The notes under the pieces: model-generated
The model's input: only the letters and a program-made list of their open reading frames with translations
Told to the model about the DNA's origin: nothing
Database searches by the model: none
Assembly: GCA_905235525.1 (NCBI GenBank)
Contig: CAJOLW010000024.1
Coordinates: 1-64,000 of the forward strand
Direction of reading: 5' to 3'
From: an uncultured Bacteroidaceae bacterium
GTDB lineage: Bacteria; Bacteroidota; Bacteroidia; Bacteroidales; Bacteroidaceae
DNA: 64,000 nucleotides
Position numbers and translations under genes: made by a program
Shown here: positions 26,481 through 34,906 of the stretch, one piece after another
Layout of the letters: every line of letters starts with the position of its first letter
Numbering within the stretch: the stretch's first letter is position 1

Positions 26481-29400
26481 ATGAAGAAAAGATTTCTTTT
26501 ACAACTGATGCTACTCGTGCTGCCACTGATGGCATGGGCACAGGATGTCTGCTACCTAATTGGCAAAGACGCACAGACAGGGAAACCGGCTGGTGAACCT
26601 TTTGCCACGTTAGTGATGAGCGAAAACCGTGTTTACAAGGGGAATGTCACTTTTCCCGAACAATTCGCATGGGGCACACCGTTTGTCATTTCCACGCGGT
26701 TGTACGACCCTGAGGATGAGGACCAAACCAAATTCGAGAAAGCCTGCTTCAGCCATGCTGATCAAGAACAAACCAACGTGATGCCTGGCGAGGCAATGAC
26801 TCTTGCGCAGTGGTCAGATGGAGTCAGCGACACGTATATATGGGTATCTGAACCTGATATAGAATTCGACAAGAGTTACCCTATTGTTGTTGACTTGAAT
26901 AAGATGTCACTCTTGGTTGGAGAAGAAAAAGTGACAGACCCCGACAATGACCAAGATGACACCACACCTCCCTCCGACATCGACCTTACGCAGGGTGTGC
27001 ATCTGACGGTGACGGTCAATGAGGCGGGCTCGTTGAAGCAGCGCGTTAATTCCGCTGCCATCAATGCCGATGTCGATTTAGTGGATTTCCTGACCATCAA
27101 AGGCAAGATGGGCGGAGCCGACTTTGCCTACCTGCAGGCGCAGGAGGGATGGGTGTCGCAGTTGCAGTACCTTGACATCTCGGAGGTGGAACTCGTTTAC
27201 GACGACGAGCCGTATTTCCAGAACGGTACTGGTGGCTTCTACAGTCAGCATACAAATATCTTCACGCTCTCGGCAGAGAACAAGGACGAACAGGGGGCTG
27301 GCGGCCAGCAAGGTCAAGTGACCGTCACCAGCACCATTTGCCGGCGCAACGACCTGAGCCATGCCTTCGAGAAGATGGCACACCTGAAGGAATGTTACCT
27401 GCCCAAGACGCTGCCAGCCATCGGCGAAGGCATGTTCAGTGGGACACTCATTTTCAAGGTGGGTATGCCCACAGCACCTGCCTACATTGGTGACAATGCT
27501 TTCTATAATGAGAATGGTTGGTATGGCGGGGAAGCCTTTTTGACTGCTATCGACTTGCCGGCCTCAGTAAAACATATTGGAGCATCTGCATTCAGTAATC
27601 AGCCCCTCCAGACGATTAACATTGAGCATGTCACCTCGTTTGGCGCAAACTGCTTCTACGGAACCAACTTGAGCAGCGTCACGCTGAACGACCGGTTGGA
27701 GCTGATACCCGAAGGCATGTTCAGCGGGTGCAAGAATCTGCAGTCCGTCAGCCTGCCGGCCGAGGTCGTGGAAATCGGCGGTGCTGCATTTTCCGAGTGT
27801 ATAGCGCTGAACACCCTCACCATGGGAGACAAGGTGAAGAAGATAGGCGCGGGGACTTTCTCTGGATGTAAGGCTCTGGAGAACATGACCATCTCGCCCA
27901 ATATCGAAGAGGTAGGGCGTAATGCCTTTGCCTGTGCCTGGGCTGAAAAGCAACCCATCGAGGGTGGAGTCTTATATATAGGTAAGGTGGCCTACGAGCG
28001 TGACAGGAAGACTCCCGGAGCCAATACCGCCATCAATATCAAGGAGGGCACGGTGTCGCTGGCAGACTACTTTGCAAATAATCACGCCGCGCTGACCAGC
28101 ATCACGCTGCCATCCACACTGCGCATCCTCGGTGCCAGATGTCTGGCCGGCACTTCCCTCAGCAGCATCACGCTACCCGAGTCGCTGGAGAAGATTGGCA
28201 TCGAAGCCTTCGCTGCAGGTGATGGAGGCTCGGGCAGTCTGCGCCGCATCACCATCCCGAAGAATGTGACGTCTATCGGTAACAGGGCTTTCGCAGAAAC
28301 GCCGCTGGTACGCGTCACCTATAATGCAGAGAACGCATCGTTATATAACCTATATGGTGTAGCTGTTGAACGTATATTCCCCGAGAGCGTGACCCGCGTC
28401 ATCATCGGTGAAGGTGTGAAGTCGATTCCTAACAACTTGTTTGACGGCTGCAGGAACATCACCCGTGTAGAGATGGCCAGCACCGTGGAGCGTATCGGAG
28501 ACTATGCCTTCGCCGGCTGCACATCGCTGAGCCATATCGACTTGCCGTCATCGATGAAGTATCTCGGTAAATATTCACTGGCTTGCGGCAATTTGGAGTC
28601 TGTGGCATCGTATATCAAAGAACCGCAGGCATTGTGGGTACCCGACTTTAGCGATATTACCCCAGATACAGAAGGTGGATACTCCCACATGGAGGGACCT
28701 TTTGGCTACACTGGCTACTCATTTAGTGCGGCTGACGGCACCATTACGTCATGGGAGGTTTACGCTGATAATCAAGTGCCGTTGCTGGAAGTACCGAATG
28801 GCGCTCTCGATACCTATATGAATGAAAAGACATGGGCTGCACAATTCCAGACTATCCAGCAGTTCGACGGAGCCTCGAGTGCAGAAGCCATCGAAGAGAG
28901 CACCACGGTCAGCGTCAGCCAGAGCGTGACGGAAGAGACCGACCTGTCGGGCACGATGATGGGCAGCATCTTCGTAACCCTCGACACTGAGGACAGCGGC
29001 GACGGCTACAACGCCTCGGAGGGCTGCCTGGTCATCAACTCGACCGTCAGCGACGAGCAGTTGGAGGCCGCCACTGCCGACGATGCCGACGACCTGACGG
29101 TGAAGAACCAGTTCAATGGACTTATCTTCGAGGTACCGGCAGGTAAGGGCAACATTGCCATCGACTGCCAGACGCTGGGTCAGAACGTCATCTGCGTCAA
29201 GATAGGCAGCAGCGAGCCGCAACAGGTGGAGGCTGCCACCAAGCAGCAGATAACCATCCCCTACAGAGTCAGCGAATCGACACGCATCTACGTCTATGCT
29301 GCCAAGTCGGATGGAAGTGTCAATGCCGCACCTTCACGTGCAACAGACGACAGGTTACGCCGCGCCGCCTATGCCAACGATGATGCTGTAAAACTTTACA

Positions 29401-29561
29401 GCCTGGCCATCAACGTGGACGGAAACCTGACAGGCATCGACGACGTGAAGTCAGCAGACCCTGTTCAGCCTTCTGTCCACAAGATTGTTGAAAATAGCCG
29501 TATCGTCATCGTGACTCCCCAGGGCCGTAAATACAGTACCAATGGTTCAGAAATAGAATAA
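26481..29561 (+). CDS. BspA-like leucine-rich-repeat surface protein
   Basis: A 1026-residue secreted protein with signal peptide MKKRFLLQLMLLVLPLMAWA. Residues about 270-790 carry many LRR_5 (Treponema/BspA) repeats of the form I(G/P)..AF..C..L..I.LP, such as LPAEVVEIGGAAFSECIALN and VERIGDYAFAGCTSLSHIDL. The N-terminal 250 residues and the Ser/Thr- and Asp-rich region after 840 are not recognised. The last 30 residues (KIVENSRIVIVTPQGRKYST) resemble the short C-terminal tails of many Bacteroidota exported proteins. BspA proteins bind host or microbial ligands and mediate adhesion. Codon use becomes visibly more GC-rich in the C-terminal third. A terminator follows directly. Confidence 0.88.
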   Translation: MKKRFLLQLMLLVLPLMAWAQDVCYLIGKDAQTGKPAGEPFATLVMSENRVYKGNVTFPEQFAWGTPFVISTRLYDPEDEDQTKFEKACFSHADQEQTNVMPGEAMTLAQWSDGVSDTYIWVSEPDIEFDKSYPIVVDLNKMSLLVGEEKVTDPDNDQDDTTPPSDIDLTQGVHLTVTVNEAGSLKQRVNSAAINADVDLVDFLTIKGKMGGADFAYLQAQEGWVSQLQYLDISEVELVYDDEPYFQNGTGGFYSQHTNIFTLSAENKDEQGAGGQQGQVTVTSTICRRNDLSHAFEKMAHLKECYLPKTLPAIGEGMFSGTLIFKVGMPTAPAYIGDNAFYNENGWYGGEAFLTAIDLPASVKHIGASAFSNQPLQTINIEHVTSFGANCFYGTNLSSVTLNDRLELIPEGMFSGCKNLQSVSLPAEVVEIGGAAFSECIALNTLTMGDKVKKIGAGTFSGCKALENMTISPNIEEVGRNAFACAWAEKQPIEGGVLYIGKVAYERDRKTPGANTAINIKEGTVSLADYFANNHAALTSITLPSTLRILGARCLAGTSLSSITLPESLEKIGIEAFAAGDGGSGSLRRITIPKNVTSIGNRAFAETPLVRVTYNAENASLYNLYGVAVERIFPESVTRVIIGEGVKSIPNNLFDGCRNITRVEMASTVERIGDYAFAGCTSLSHIDLPSSMKYLGKYSLACGNLESVASYIKEPQALWVPDFSDITPDTEGGYSHMEGPFGYTGYSFSAADGTITSWEVYADNQVPLLEVPNGALDTYMNEKTWAAQFQTIQQFDGASSAEAIEESTTVSVSQSVTEETDLSGTMMGSIFVTLDTEDSGDGYNASEGCLVINSTVSDEQLEAATADDADDLTVKNQFNGLIFEVPAGKGNIAIDCQTLGQNVICVKIGSSEPQQVEAATKQQITIPYRVSESTRIYVYAAKSDGSVNAAPSRATDDRLRRAAYANDDAVKLYSLAINVDGNLTGIDDVKSADPVQPSVHKIVENSRIVIVTPQGRKYSTNGSEIE

Positions 29562-29575
29562 CTGCATCAGAGATC

Positions 29576-29615
29576 AAAAGAACGCTTCCCCGATAATCCG
29601 AGGAAGCGTTCTTTT
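29576..29615 (+). terminator. Rho-independent terminator after the LRR gene
   Basis: AAAAGAACGCTTCC (29576-29589) and its exact complement (29602-29615) form a 14-bp stem with a 12-base loop, ending in TTTT. Confidence 0.85.
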
Positions 29616-29624
29616 ATCCCCAAT

Positions 29625-29687
29625 CGTACTCCTCGGGTACGGTGGGGTGTACCCGAGGGGTACGCTGCATCGTAGTCGAGGGGTACG
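29625..29687. repeat. Three-unit 23-nt tandem array rich in GTAC palindromes
   Basis: GGGTACG recurs at 29635, 29658 and 29681, a period of 23. CGTACTCCTCGGGTAC (29625-29640) is complementary to 29649-29664 with one mismatch. Confidence 0.65.
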
Positions 29688-29698
29688 ACTATCTTGTG

Positions 29699-29752
29699 CT
29701 ACAGCATCTGCACCACTTCTTCCAAATACTTTTTAATAAGTTCCTCTGTCAT
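29699..29752 (-). CDS. Possible 17-residue small protein
   Basis: ATG at 29752 reads MTEELIKKYLEEVVQML and stops at TAG (29701-29699). The peptide is amphipathic and helical in pattern. A TACCTTTG box lies 30 bases upstream on the same strand, the spacing of genuine genes here. It could also be the surviving N-terminus of a lost gene. No homologue is recognised. Confidence 0.3.
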   Translation of the reverse strand: MTEELIKKYLEEVVQML

Positions 29753-29781
29753 CGGATGCGGGGCTTATAGTGTCTTGTCTG

Positions 29782-29789
29782 CAAAGGTA
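29782..29789 (-). promoter_or_regulatory. -7 box facing the possible 17-codon gene
   Basis: TACCTTTG on the minus strand. No larger gene lies downstream in this direction, so it drives either the micro-gene or a small RNA through the tandem array. Confidence 0.5.
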
Positions 29790-29805
29790 TAAAAAAACAA
29801 AAAGC

Positions 29806-29877
29806 AAAAACTAAAAGTAAAAGTAAAAGTATGTTTTCAAGTATAAAAAAGCACGGTTATTAAAACTTTTAGTTTTT
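29806..29877. repeat. Low-complexity inverted repeat with short tandem units
   Basis: AAAAACTAAAAGT (29806-29818) is the exact complement of 29865-29877. AAAAGT and TTTTTAG are tandemly repeated beside the arms, so several pairings are possible. Confidence 0.6.
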
Positions 29878-29904
29878 AGTTTTTAGTTTTTAGATTAAAA
29901 TACT

Positions 29905-29912
29905 TATCTTTG
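29905..29912 (+). promoter_or_regulatory. -7 box for the GT2 gene at 29935
   Basis: TATCTTTG, 23 bases before the start codon. Confidence 0.7.
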
Positions 29913-29934
29913 CAACCAAAATAACTCTATTGAC

Positions 29935-30939
29935 ATGGACATCACAGTTATCATCCCTGTAAAAGACAGACGTGACCACATCGGAAAAACGTTGGACAGC
30001 ATCCTCAAATCGGGCATTGCGCCCAAGGAAGTCATCATCGTGGACAATGAAAGCACCGACGGCACTTATCAGTTCTGCGAACAGTATATCAAGAACAGGC
30101 CTCACACCACCCTGCTCAGAGAGACATTCCCTGGCGCTGCGGCTGCACGCAACAAGGGACTCAAGTCATGCAAGACTGAATGGGTCTATTTCTTCGACAG
30201 CGATGACACGTTTGACTATAACTTCATGTCCACGTTCCACAACGCCAACGTCGAAGGGTATGACATGATTGCCGTCCCCACCCGACGAATCGTGAATGGA
30301 AAGACTTCAATTCGCACCTACATCCCTTCGGAAGACCCGCGTGTACAGATATTAGGTGATGTATTGGGCACTCAAAACATGCTGTTCCGTACAGACTTCC
30401 TGAAATCCATCGGGGCATGGAACACCGCTTGCCGCACATGGGATGACTGGGAACTGGGACTGCGCGTGATGCTCCACCAGCCCAAAATCCTGTGGTTTAA
30501 GGAAAAAGCATTTCATGAGATCATCACGCACGAAAACAGCGTGATGGGAGATAATTTCTCTCACAACTACAAGCAACTCATCCGTACACTGACGGCTGCC
30601 ATCAATGATTTGCAGTCATCCATTCTTCAACCCCTTTCTCACTACCATGCGCAACATTTGACATGTCTCTATCCACACCTTGACTTGCTGATGTACCCAC
30701 TCTACCTACGCACCAGCATCTTATTGGGACACATGCAACGCGAGAAGATGAGGGGAAACTCTAATGATTTCAAATTGGCAGTAAAATCATTAACCCTTTT
30801 CAGAAACGATAATTTCACACCCACCTTCAAGCAAAAGTTCATCGGCAACTGTCTCCGTATCTACACAATGCTTGGATGTGACAACACGTGGAAAATCGCC
30901 CTTAGAATTGCATTGGACAAATCTGCCAGAAAAGGGTGA
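29935..30939 (+). CDS. Family 2 glycosyltransferase
   Basis: A 334-residue GT-A fold enzyme with no signal peptide. ITVIIPVKDRRDHIGKTLDS is the nucleotide-binding start, VDNESTDGT the second conserved block, FFDSDDTFD the DxD-type metal site near residue 90, and CRTWDDWELGLR the acceptor-side acidic block. It transfers a sugar from a nucleotide-sugar donor, probably to cell-surface polysaccharide or a lipid carrier. The C-terminal third is helical without membrane spans. It is convergent with rfbC, ten bases apart, so it is not in a large polysaccharide operon. Donor and acceptor are unknown. Confidence 0.9.
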   Translation: MDITVIIPVKDRRDHIGKTLDSILKSGIAPKEVIIVDNESTDGTYQFCEQYIKNRPHTTLLRETFPGAAAARNKGLKSCKTEWVYFFDSDDTFDYNFMSTFHNANVEGYDMIAVPTRRIVNGKTSIRTYIPSEDPRVQILGDVLGTQNMLFRTDFLKSIGAWNTACRTWDDWELGLRVMLHQPKILWFKEKAFHEIITHENSVMGDNFSHNYKQLIRTLTAAINDLQSSILQPLSHYHAQHLTCLYPHLDLLMYPLYLRTSILLGHMQREKMRGNSNDFKLAVKSLTLFRNDNFTPTFKQKFIGNCLRIYTMLGCDNTWKIALRIALDKSARKG

Positions 30940-30948
30940 TTCAATCTT

Positions 30949-31521
30949 TTAATACAACGGCACGTTGATGTCAAACACTAACTCCGCATCTTTGAGGCGA
31001 GGATGATGTGCATCCTTCTCCGAGAGGATGCGGTTTTCTTTTGGCACTTGCCAGTCAATGCCAAGATCCGGGTCATCCCATGCAATGGCACCTTCACTCT
31101 GAGGTGCATAGTAGTTGTCACATTTGTACTGAAAAACAGCCTCATCACTCAACACGGCAAAGCCATGCGCAAAACCACGTGGCACAAAGAACTGCAAATG
31201 ATTCTCTTCTGAAAGAACCACTGCCACATGCTTGCCAAATGTAGGACTTCCCTTTCGGATGTCAACAGCCACATCAAGCACAGCACCTTTCACCACACGC
31301 ACCAACTTCGCCTGTGTAAAAGGAGGTTTCTGGAAATGTAAACCACGCACCACACCTGCTACCGACTGACTCTCGTTGTCCTGCACGAAAACTGTCTTGC
31401 AGACTTTCTCCTCAAACTCACGTTGCGAAAACGACTCGAAGAAATATCCCCGAGCATCGCCAAAAAGTTTGGGCTCAATAATCTTTACACCTTCTATCTC
31501 GGTGTCAATCACGTTTATCAT
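30949..31521 (-). CDS. rfbC: dTDP-4-dehydrorhamnose 3,5-epimerase
   Basis: A 190-residue cupin epimerase, normal length for RmlC. It converts dTDP-4-keto-6-deoxyglucose to the L-lyxo form on the way to dTDP-L-rhamnose. Active-site landmarks include the catalytic His in VVRGLHFQKPP, the Asp of AVDIRKGSPTFG, and VPRGFAHGFAVLSD with the conserved Tyr in YKCDNYY. The other rml genes are not in this window. It shares a perfectly palindromic divergent promoter with aroB. Supplies rhamnose for surface glycans. Confidence 0.95.
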   Translation of the reverse strand: MINVIDTEIEGVKIIEPKLFGDARGYFFESFSQREFEEKVCKTVFVQDNESQSVAGVVRGLHFQKPPFTQAKLVRVVKGAVLDVAVDIRKGSPTFGKHVAVVLSEENHLQFFVPRGFAHGFAVLSDEAVFQYKCDNYYAPQSEGAIAWDDPDLGIDWQVPKENRILSEKDAHHPRLKDAELVFDINVPLY

Positions 31522-31535
31522 AACTATTCCTTATT

Positions 31536-31591
31536 AATTTTTTGCAAAGTTAAGGCTTTTTCGCAGAAAAGCCTTAACTTTGCAAAAAATT
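31536..31591. promoter_or_regulatory. Perfect palindrome containing back-to-back rfbC and aroB promoters
   Basis: 25-bp arms (31536-31560 and 31567-31591) flank a 6-base centre. Each arm carries TAACTTTGC reading outward: 31552-31545 toward rfbC and 31575-31582 toward aroB. Each box lies 19-23 bases from its start codon. The two promoters are therefore identical in sequence, at least from the -7 box back to the centre. Confidence 0.85.
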
Positions 31592-31601
31592 TCATTCCGA
31601 C

Positions 31602-32648
31602 ATGACAAACAAAGTAGTTATTTCAACGGATATAGCACAAACACTGACAAATGCTGTCAAGGAGGTGAAACACGACAAACTTTTCCTCCTGACCGACGAA
31701 ACTACTCACGAATTGTGCCTTCCCGTGGTGAAGGACATCCCCTGCCTCAGTGAGGCTATCCATATTATAATAGGTGCCACCGACACCCACAAGAATCTGG
31801 ACACACTGGCTCATGTGTGGACAAAACTGGGCAACGGAGGCGGCACTCGCCACTCGCTCCTGGTGAACCTCGGAGGCGGCATGGTGACAGACCTCGGAGG
31901 TTTTGCTGCCAGCACGTTCAAGCGTGGCATCAAATACATCAACATCCCCACCACCCTGCTGAGCATGGTGGATGCCAGTGTGGGTGGCAAGACGGGCATC
32001 AACTTCAACGGACTGAAAAACGAAATCGGCGTGTTCAATGCACCCGAAACTGTTATTCTCGACACCGAGTTTCTGAAGACCCTTGACCATGAAAACATCT
32101 GTTCGGGCTATGCAGAGATGCTGAAACACGGATTGATTTCAAATGACAAAAACTTTGCTGAACTTCTCAATTTCGACCTTGGTCAGATTGACTACCAGCA
32201 CCTTGCTCAAATGGTGGGCACCTCCGTTGCCGTGAAGGAGCGCATTGTGGAGGAAGACCCTCTGGAACATGGCATCCGCAAAGCCCTGAACCTCGGACAC
32301 ACAGCAGGTCATGCTTTTGAGAGTTGGGCACTCACCCGCAAGCCCTATCTGCATGGCTATGCGGTGGCTTGGGGACTCATCTGCGAACTGTACCTCTCTT
32401 GTATCAAGACAGGGCTCCCCACCGACAAGATGCGCCAGACGGTGCGTTTCATCAAAGAGAACTATGGCACACTCCCCATCACCTGCGATGACTATGAGGA
32501 GTTGTATGGCTACATGACCCATGACAAGAAGAACACTGTAGGCATCATCAACTTCACCCTCCTTGGCAACATTGGCGACATCCGCATCAACCAAAGTGCC
32601 ACGAAAGAAGAGATATTCGAGATGCTTGACTTCTTTAGGGAGGGTTGA
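31602..32648 (+). CDS. aroB: 3-dehydroquinate synthase
   Basis: A 348-residue enzyme of the shikimate pathway that cyclises DAHP to 3-dehydroquinate using NAD and a divalent metal. The NAD-binding GGGMVTDLGGFAASTFKRG and the PTTLLSMVDASVGGKTGIN signature are intact. Metal ligands fit Glu in GYAEMLKHGL and His in NLGHTAGHAFE and LHGYAVAWG. No signal peptide. Length and motifs suggest full activity. It is a single gene between the shared promoter and a long hairpin. Confidence 0.96.
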   Translation: MTNKVVISTDIAQTLTNAVKEVKHDKLFLLTDETTHELCLPVVKDIPCLSEAIHIIIGATDTHKNLDTLAHVWTKLGNGGGTRHSLLVNLGGGMVTDLGGFAASTFKRGIKYINIPTTLLSMVDASVGGKTGINFNGLKNEIGVFNAPETVILDTEFLKTLDHENICSGYAEMLKHGLISNDKNFAELLNFDLGQIDYQHLAQMVGTSVAVKERIVEEDPLEHGIRKALNLGHTAGHAFESWALTRKPYLHGYAVAWGLICELYLSCIKTGLPTDKMRQTVRFIKENYGTLPITCDDYEELYGYMTHDKKNTVGIINFTLLGNIGDIRINQSATKEEIFEMLDFFREG

Positions 32649-32662
32649 GGAAGTGAATAGTG

Positions 32663-32755
32663 AAAAACTAAAAGTTAAAAGTATAAGTTACCCTTGCAAG
32701 CGGAGCTCCAATACTCCGGATGACAGGTAACTTATACTTTTAACTTTTAGTTTTT
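32663..32755. terminator. 29-bp low-complexity hairpin between aroB and the GH97 gene
   Basis: Perfect arms 32663-32691 and 32727-32755, built of AACTAAAAGTTAAAAGT-like sequence ending in GTTAC/GTAAC, with a 35-base loop. It lies between convergent genes and would terminate both. Confidence 0.75.
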
Positions 32756-32765
32756 AACCTTTAAC

Positions 32766-34769
32766 TTATTTATTCACAATTACAAAACCTCCTTGATCCA
32801 CCATCGTCACACTGACGGCCTTCGGATTGTTCACCTTCAGTTCCGACTTCTGAGGTTCACGGTCTTTGAGGTTGTCGCTGTAGAGTGTTGCCTTGTCACC
32901 CTTCTGCAACATCGGAAGATTCAGTTTGAGGGTGAGTGGAGCACCTGTGGCATTATTGCCAGCGATGTACCAGGTGTCGCCATGACGACGGGCAAGGATG
33001 CAGTATTTGCCTGGATAGCCATCAATGAAGACGGTTTCATCCCATGTGGTCGGCACATCCCTAAGGAAATCCATGCTAATGGCAGGTGCAGGAGCACCTG
33101 GTTCATTCGGCTTCAAGTCCTTCGTTGTCTCGGTTGGAAGGTTCTCAGGGGTGATGGCAAAGTTCTGGATAGGATTTTGGAAGAGGATGCAAGTGGCCAG
33201 TTCGTGACAGTCCGAAGTCTTGCGAGTATTGCCCCCTCTGTTACCTTTGCGGATGTGGCGGTTCATGAAGCAACCGCCAAACTCCATGCAGCCAATGGCA
33301 TTGCGGATGAAGGGATGCGTGGCAGCATCCTTCGCCTCTTTGTCAGCAGCCCCTTGACTGAAATAGATGTTTTCAGATGCCAACACTGCCTCACTGCCCA
33401 CATAATTGGGGTACATCCTTTCCCAACCGCGCGGAATCGTGCAGCCGTGGAAGATGACCATGATGTGGTGGTCGTCAGCATCGGAAAGGATTTCCTCATA
33501 GTGGCGCATCGTCTCCTGCTTGTCACCACCAAAGAAATCCACCTTAATGCCTTTCACACCGATAAGATTCATCCAACGCATGTATTGCTTGCGTTTGATG
33601 GGATCTGACATCACATTGATAGGTCCCTGCTCAATATCGTTCCACCAACCGCTGGAACTGTACCACAGGAAGACATCAACACCTTGGCTCTGAGCATACT
33701 TCACCAGTTGCTCCATCTTTTCCCTACCAATCTTCGTGTCCCACCAGTTGTCAATGAGTACATACTTGAAGCCCATTGCCTTCGAGAGTTGGATGTACTT
33801 CACTTGGTCATCGTAGTTGATAGAGTTATCCTGCCACACAATCCAACTCCACGTTCCCTTGCCAAATTCATAGTGATGGGGCGTGTCGTACCGTGCCTCC
33901 ACATAATCCCAAGGAATGGTTGTTTCCACGATAGGCTTCAGCGAAGTGCCCACCGTGATGGTGCGCCAAGGAGTGGCACCTGGTAAGGCAAAGGCTGGCT
34001 CAATGGTGCCGTTGCCATTGTTCTCCTCCGGCATCGGAAACTCCACCGTGTAAAGTCCGTCACCCTTCATGTCGGACAGACGTGAAGCACAGTAGCGAGA
34101 ATCAACACCCGTCTCTGACACCAATGCCCAGGCATCCCCAATATGGAACAAGCAGGGGAAGGTATAACCATGTCCGTACTGACTTCGTTTGTTCATCGGT
34201 TCGTCATAACCATAGCCCTCCTCATAACTGGGCTTTGTACCCTTCCAGCCTATCATGGCATCCGACTGTGGCGTGAGGAACGTCGTTGTCTGGCTGGGGA
34301 AATCAAAACCCGTCGCCTCCTTCATAATGCGGATGGAGAATTTCTTCTCGTTCCGACGACTTGGGTAGTTCGGCAGAACATAACGGAATGCCACATCGTT
34401 GTTGCTCACACGGAAATCCACGTCATAAGGATTGCCCTGCGCATTTTTCAGCGTCACCACCAACTGGTTCGCATCCACATGCACCTTGCTGAACTTCGAG
34501 CGCGACATCTCATAGTCAAATGTCAAATGCTCCTCTTTCTTGCCACTGAAACTGACGCCCTGCGAGAAGTCGCCATTGTCAGCCACAAAGCCCAACGGAC
34601 TCTCGTCCAGCATCTGCCTGCCATCGTAAATCACTTCATAGATGGGCCGTCCAGCCTTCACATCCACATTCACTTTCAGTCGCCCATCGGGGCTTGCCAC
34701 CGTTGCCACCTGTGCGCTCATGCTCACAGCCGACAGCAACAGCGTCGAAAACAATAAGTTTCTTTTCAT
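32766..34769 (-). CDS. Glycoside hydrolase family 97 (alpha-galactosidase/alpha-glucosidase type)
   Basis: The ATG at 34769 (MKRNLLFSTLLLSAVSMSAQ) gives a signal peptide and 667 residues; an in-frame TTG 18 bases earlier is less likely. The N-terminal beta-supersandwich (residues 25-280) precedes a TIM barrel (WSWIVWQDNSINYDDQVKYI) and a C-terminal sandwich, the normal GH97 order. GVKGIKVDFFGGDKQE places an Asp where retaining GH97 alpha-galactosidases have their nucleophile; the inverting SusB type lacks it there. An alpha-galactosidase-like retaining enzyme is therefore favoured, with moderate confidence. Acts in the periplasm. No susC/D genes adjoin it. Confidence 0.9.
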   Translation of the reverse strand: MKRNLLFSTLLLSAVSMSAQVATVASPDGRLKVNVDVKAGRPIYEVIYDGRQMLDESPLGFVADNGDFSQGVSFSGKKEEHLTFDYEMSRSKFSKVHVDANQLVVTLKNAQGNPYDVDFRVSNNDVAFRYVLPNYPSRRNEKKFSIRIMKEATGFDFPSQTTTFLTPQSDAMIGWKGTKPSYEEGYGYDEPMNKRSQYGHGYTFPCLFHIGDAWALVSETGVDSRYCASRLSDMKGDGLYTVEFPMPEENNGNGTIEPAFALPGATPWRTITVGTSLKPIVETTIPWDYVEARYDTPHHYEFGKGTWSWIVWQDNSINYDDQVKYIQLSKAMGFKYVLIDNWWDTKIGREKMEQLVKYAQSQGVDVFLWYSSSGWWNDIEQGPINVMSDPIKRKQYMRWMNLIGVKGIKVDFFGGDKQETMRHYEEILSDADDHHIMVIFHGCTIPRGWERMYPNYVGSEAVLASENIYFSQGAADKEAKDAATHPFIRNAIGCMEFGGCFMNRHIRKGNRGGNTRKTSDCHELATCILFQNPIQNFAITPENLPTETTKDLKPNEPGAPAPAISMDFLRDVPTTWDETVFIDGYPGKYCILARRHGDTWYIAGNNATGAPLTLKLNLPMLQKGDKATLYSDNLKDREPQKSELKVNNPKAVSVTMVDQGGFVIVNK

Positions 34770-34804
34770 ATCGATTAGTTTTTTCAAAAGAGTTTTTTGG
34801 GAGG

Positions 34805-34899
34805 AAAAACAAAGATGAAAAAGATATATAAGATGCCATTCGGCGAGTTCTTCATCATCACGTCAACCCATCTTTCCCATCTTTTTCATCTTTGTTTTT
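34805..34899. repeat. 21-bp inverted repeat between the GH97 and DHH genes
   Basis: AAAAACAAAGATGAAAAAGAT (34805-34825, shown in two pieces: AAAAACAAAGATG, AAAAAGAT) pairs perfectly with 34879-34899. On the minus strand the left arm contains CATCTTTG, close to the -7 consensus, upstream of the GH97 gene. The hairpin may combine a terminator for the DHH gene with a promoter. Confidence 0.6.
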
Positions 34900-34906
34900 A
34901 ATCAAT

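Larger units (their letters stand above)
29562..29934. other. Intergenic region with terminator, tandem array, possible micro-gene and hairpin
   Basis: About 370 bases between the LRR gene and a glycosyltransferase. In order it holds a terminator, a three-unit array (29625-29687), a possible 17-codon frame on the minus strand with its own promoter, a low-complexity hairpin (29806-29877) and the next promoter (29905-29912). Confidence 0.7.

Noticed and set aside
29625-29687. Three-unit arrays read as CRISPR repeats
   Set aside because: Units are contiguous 22-24 nt imperfect tandems without unique spacers, and no cas genes are present.
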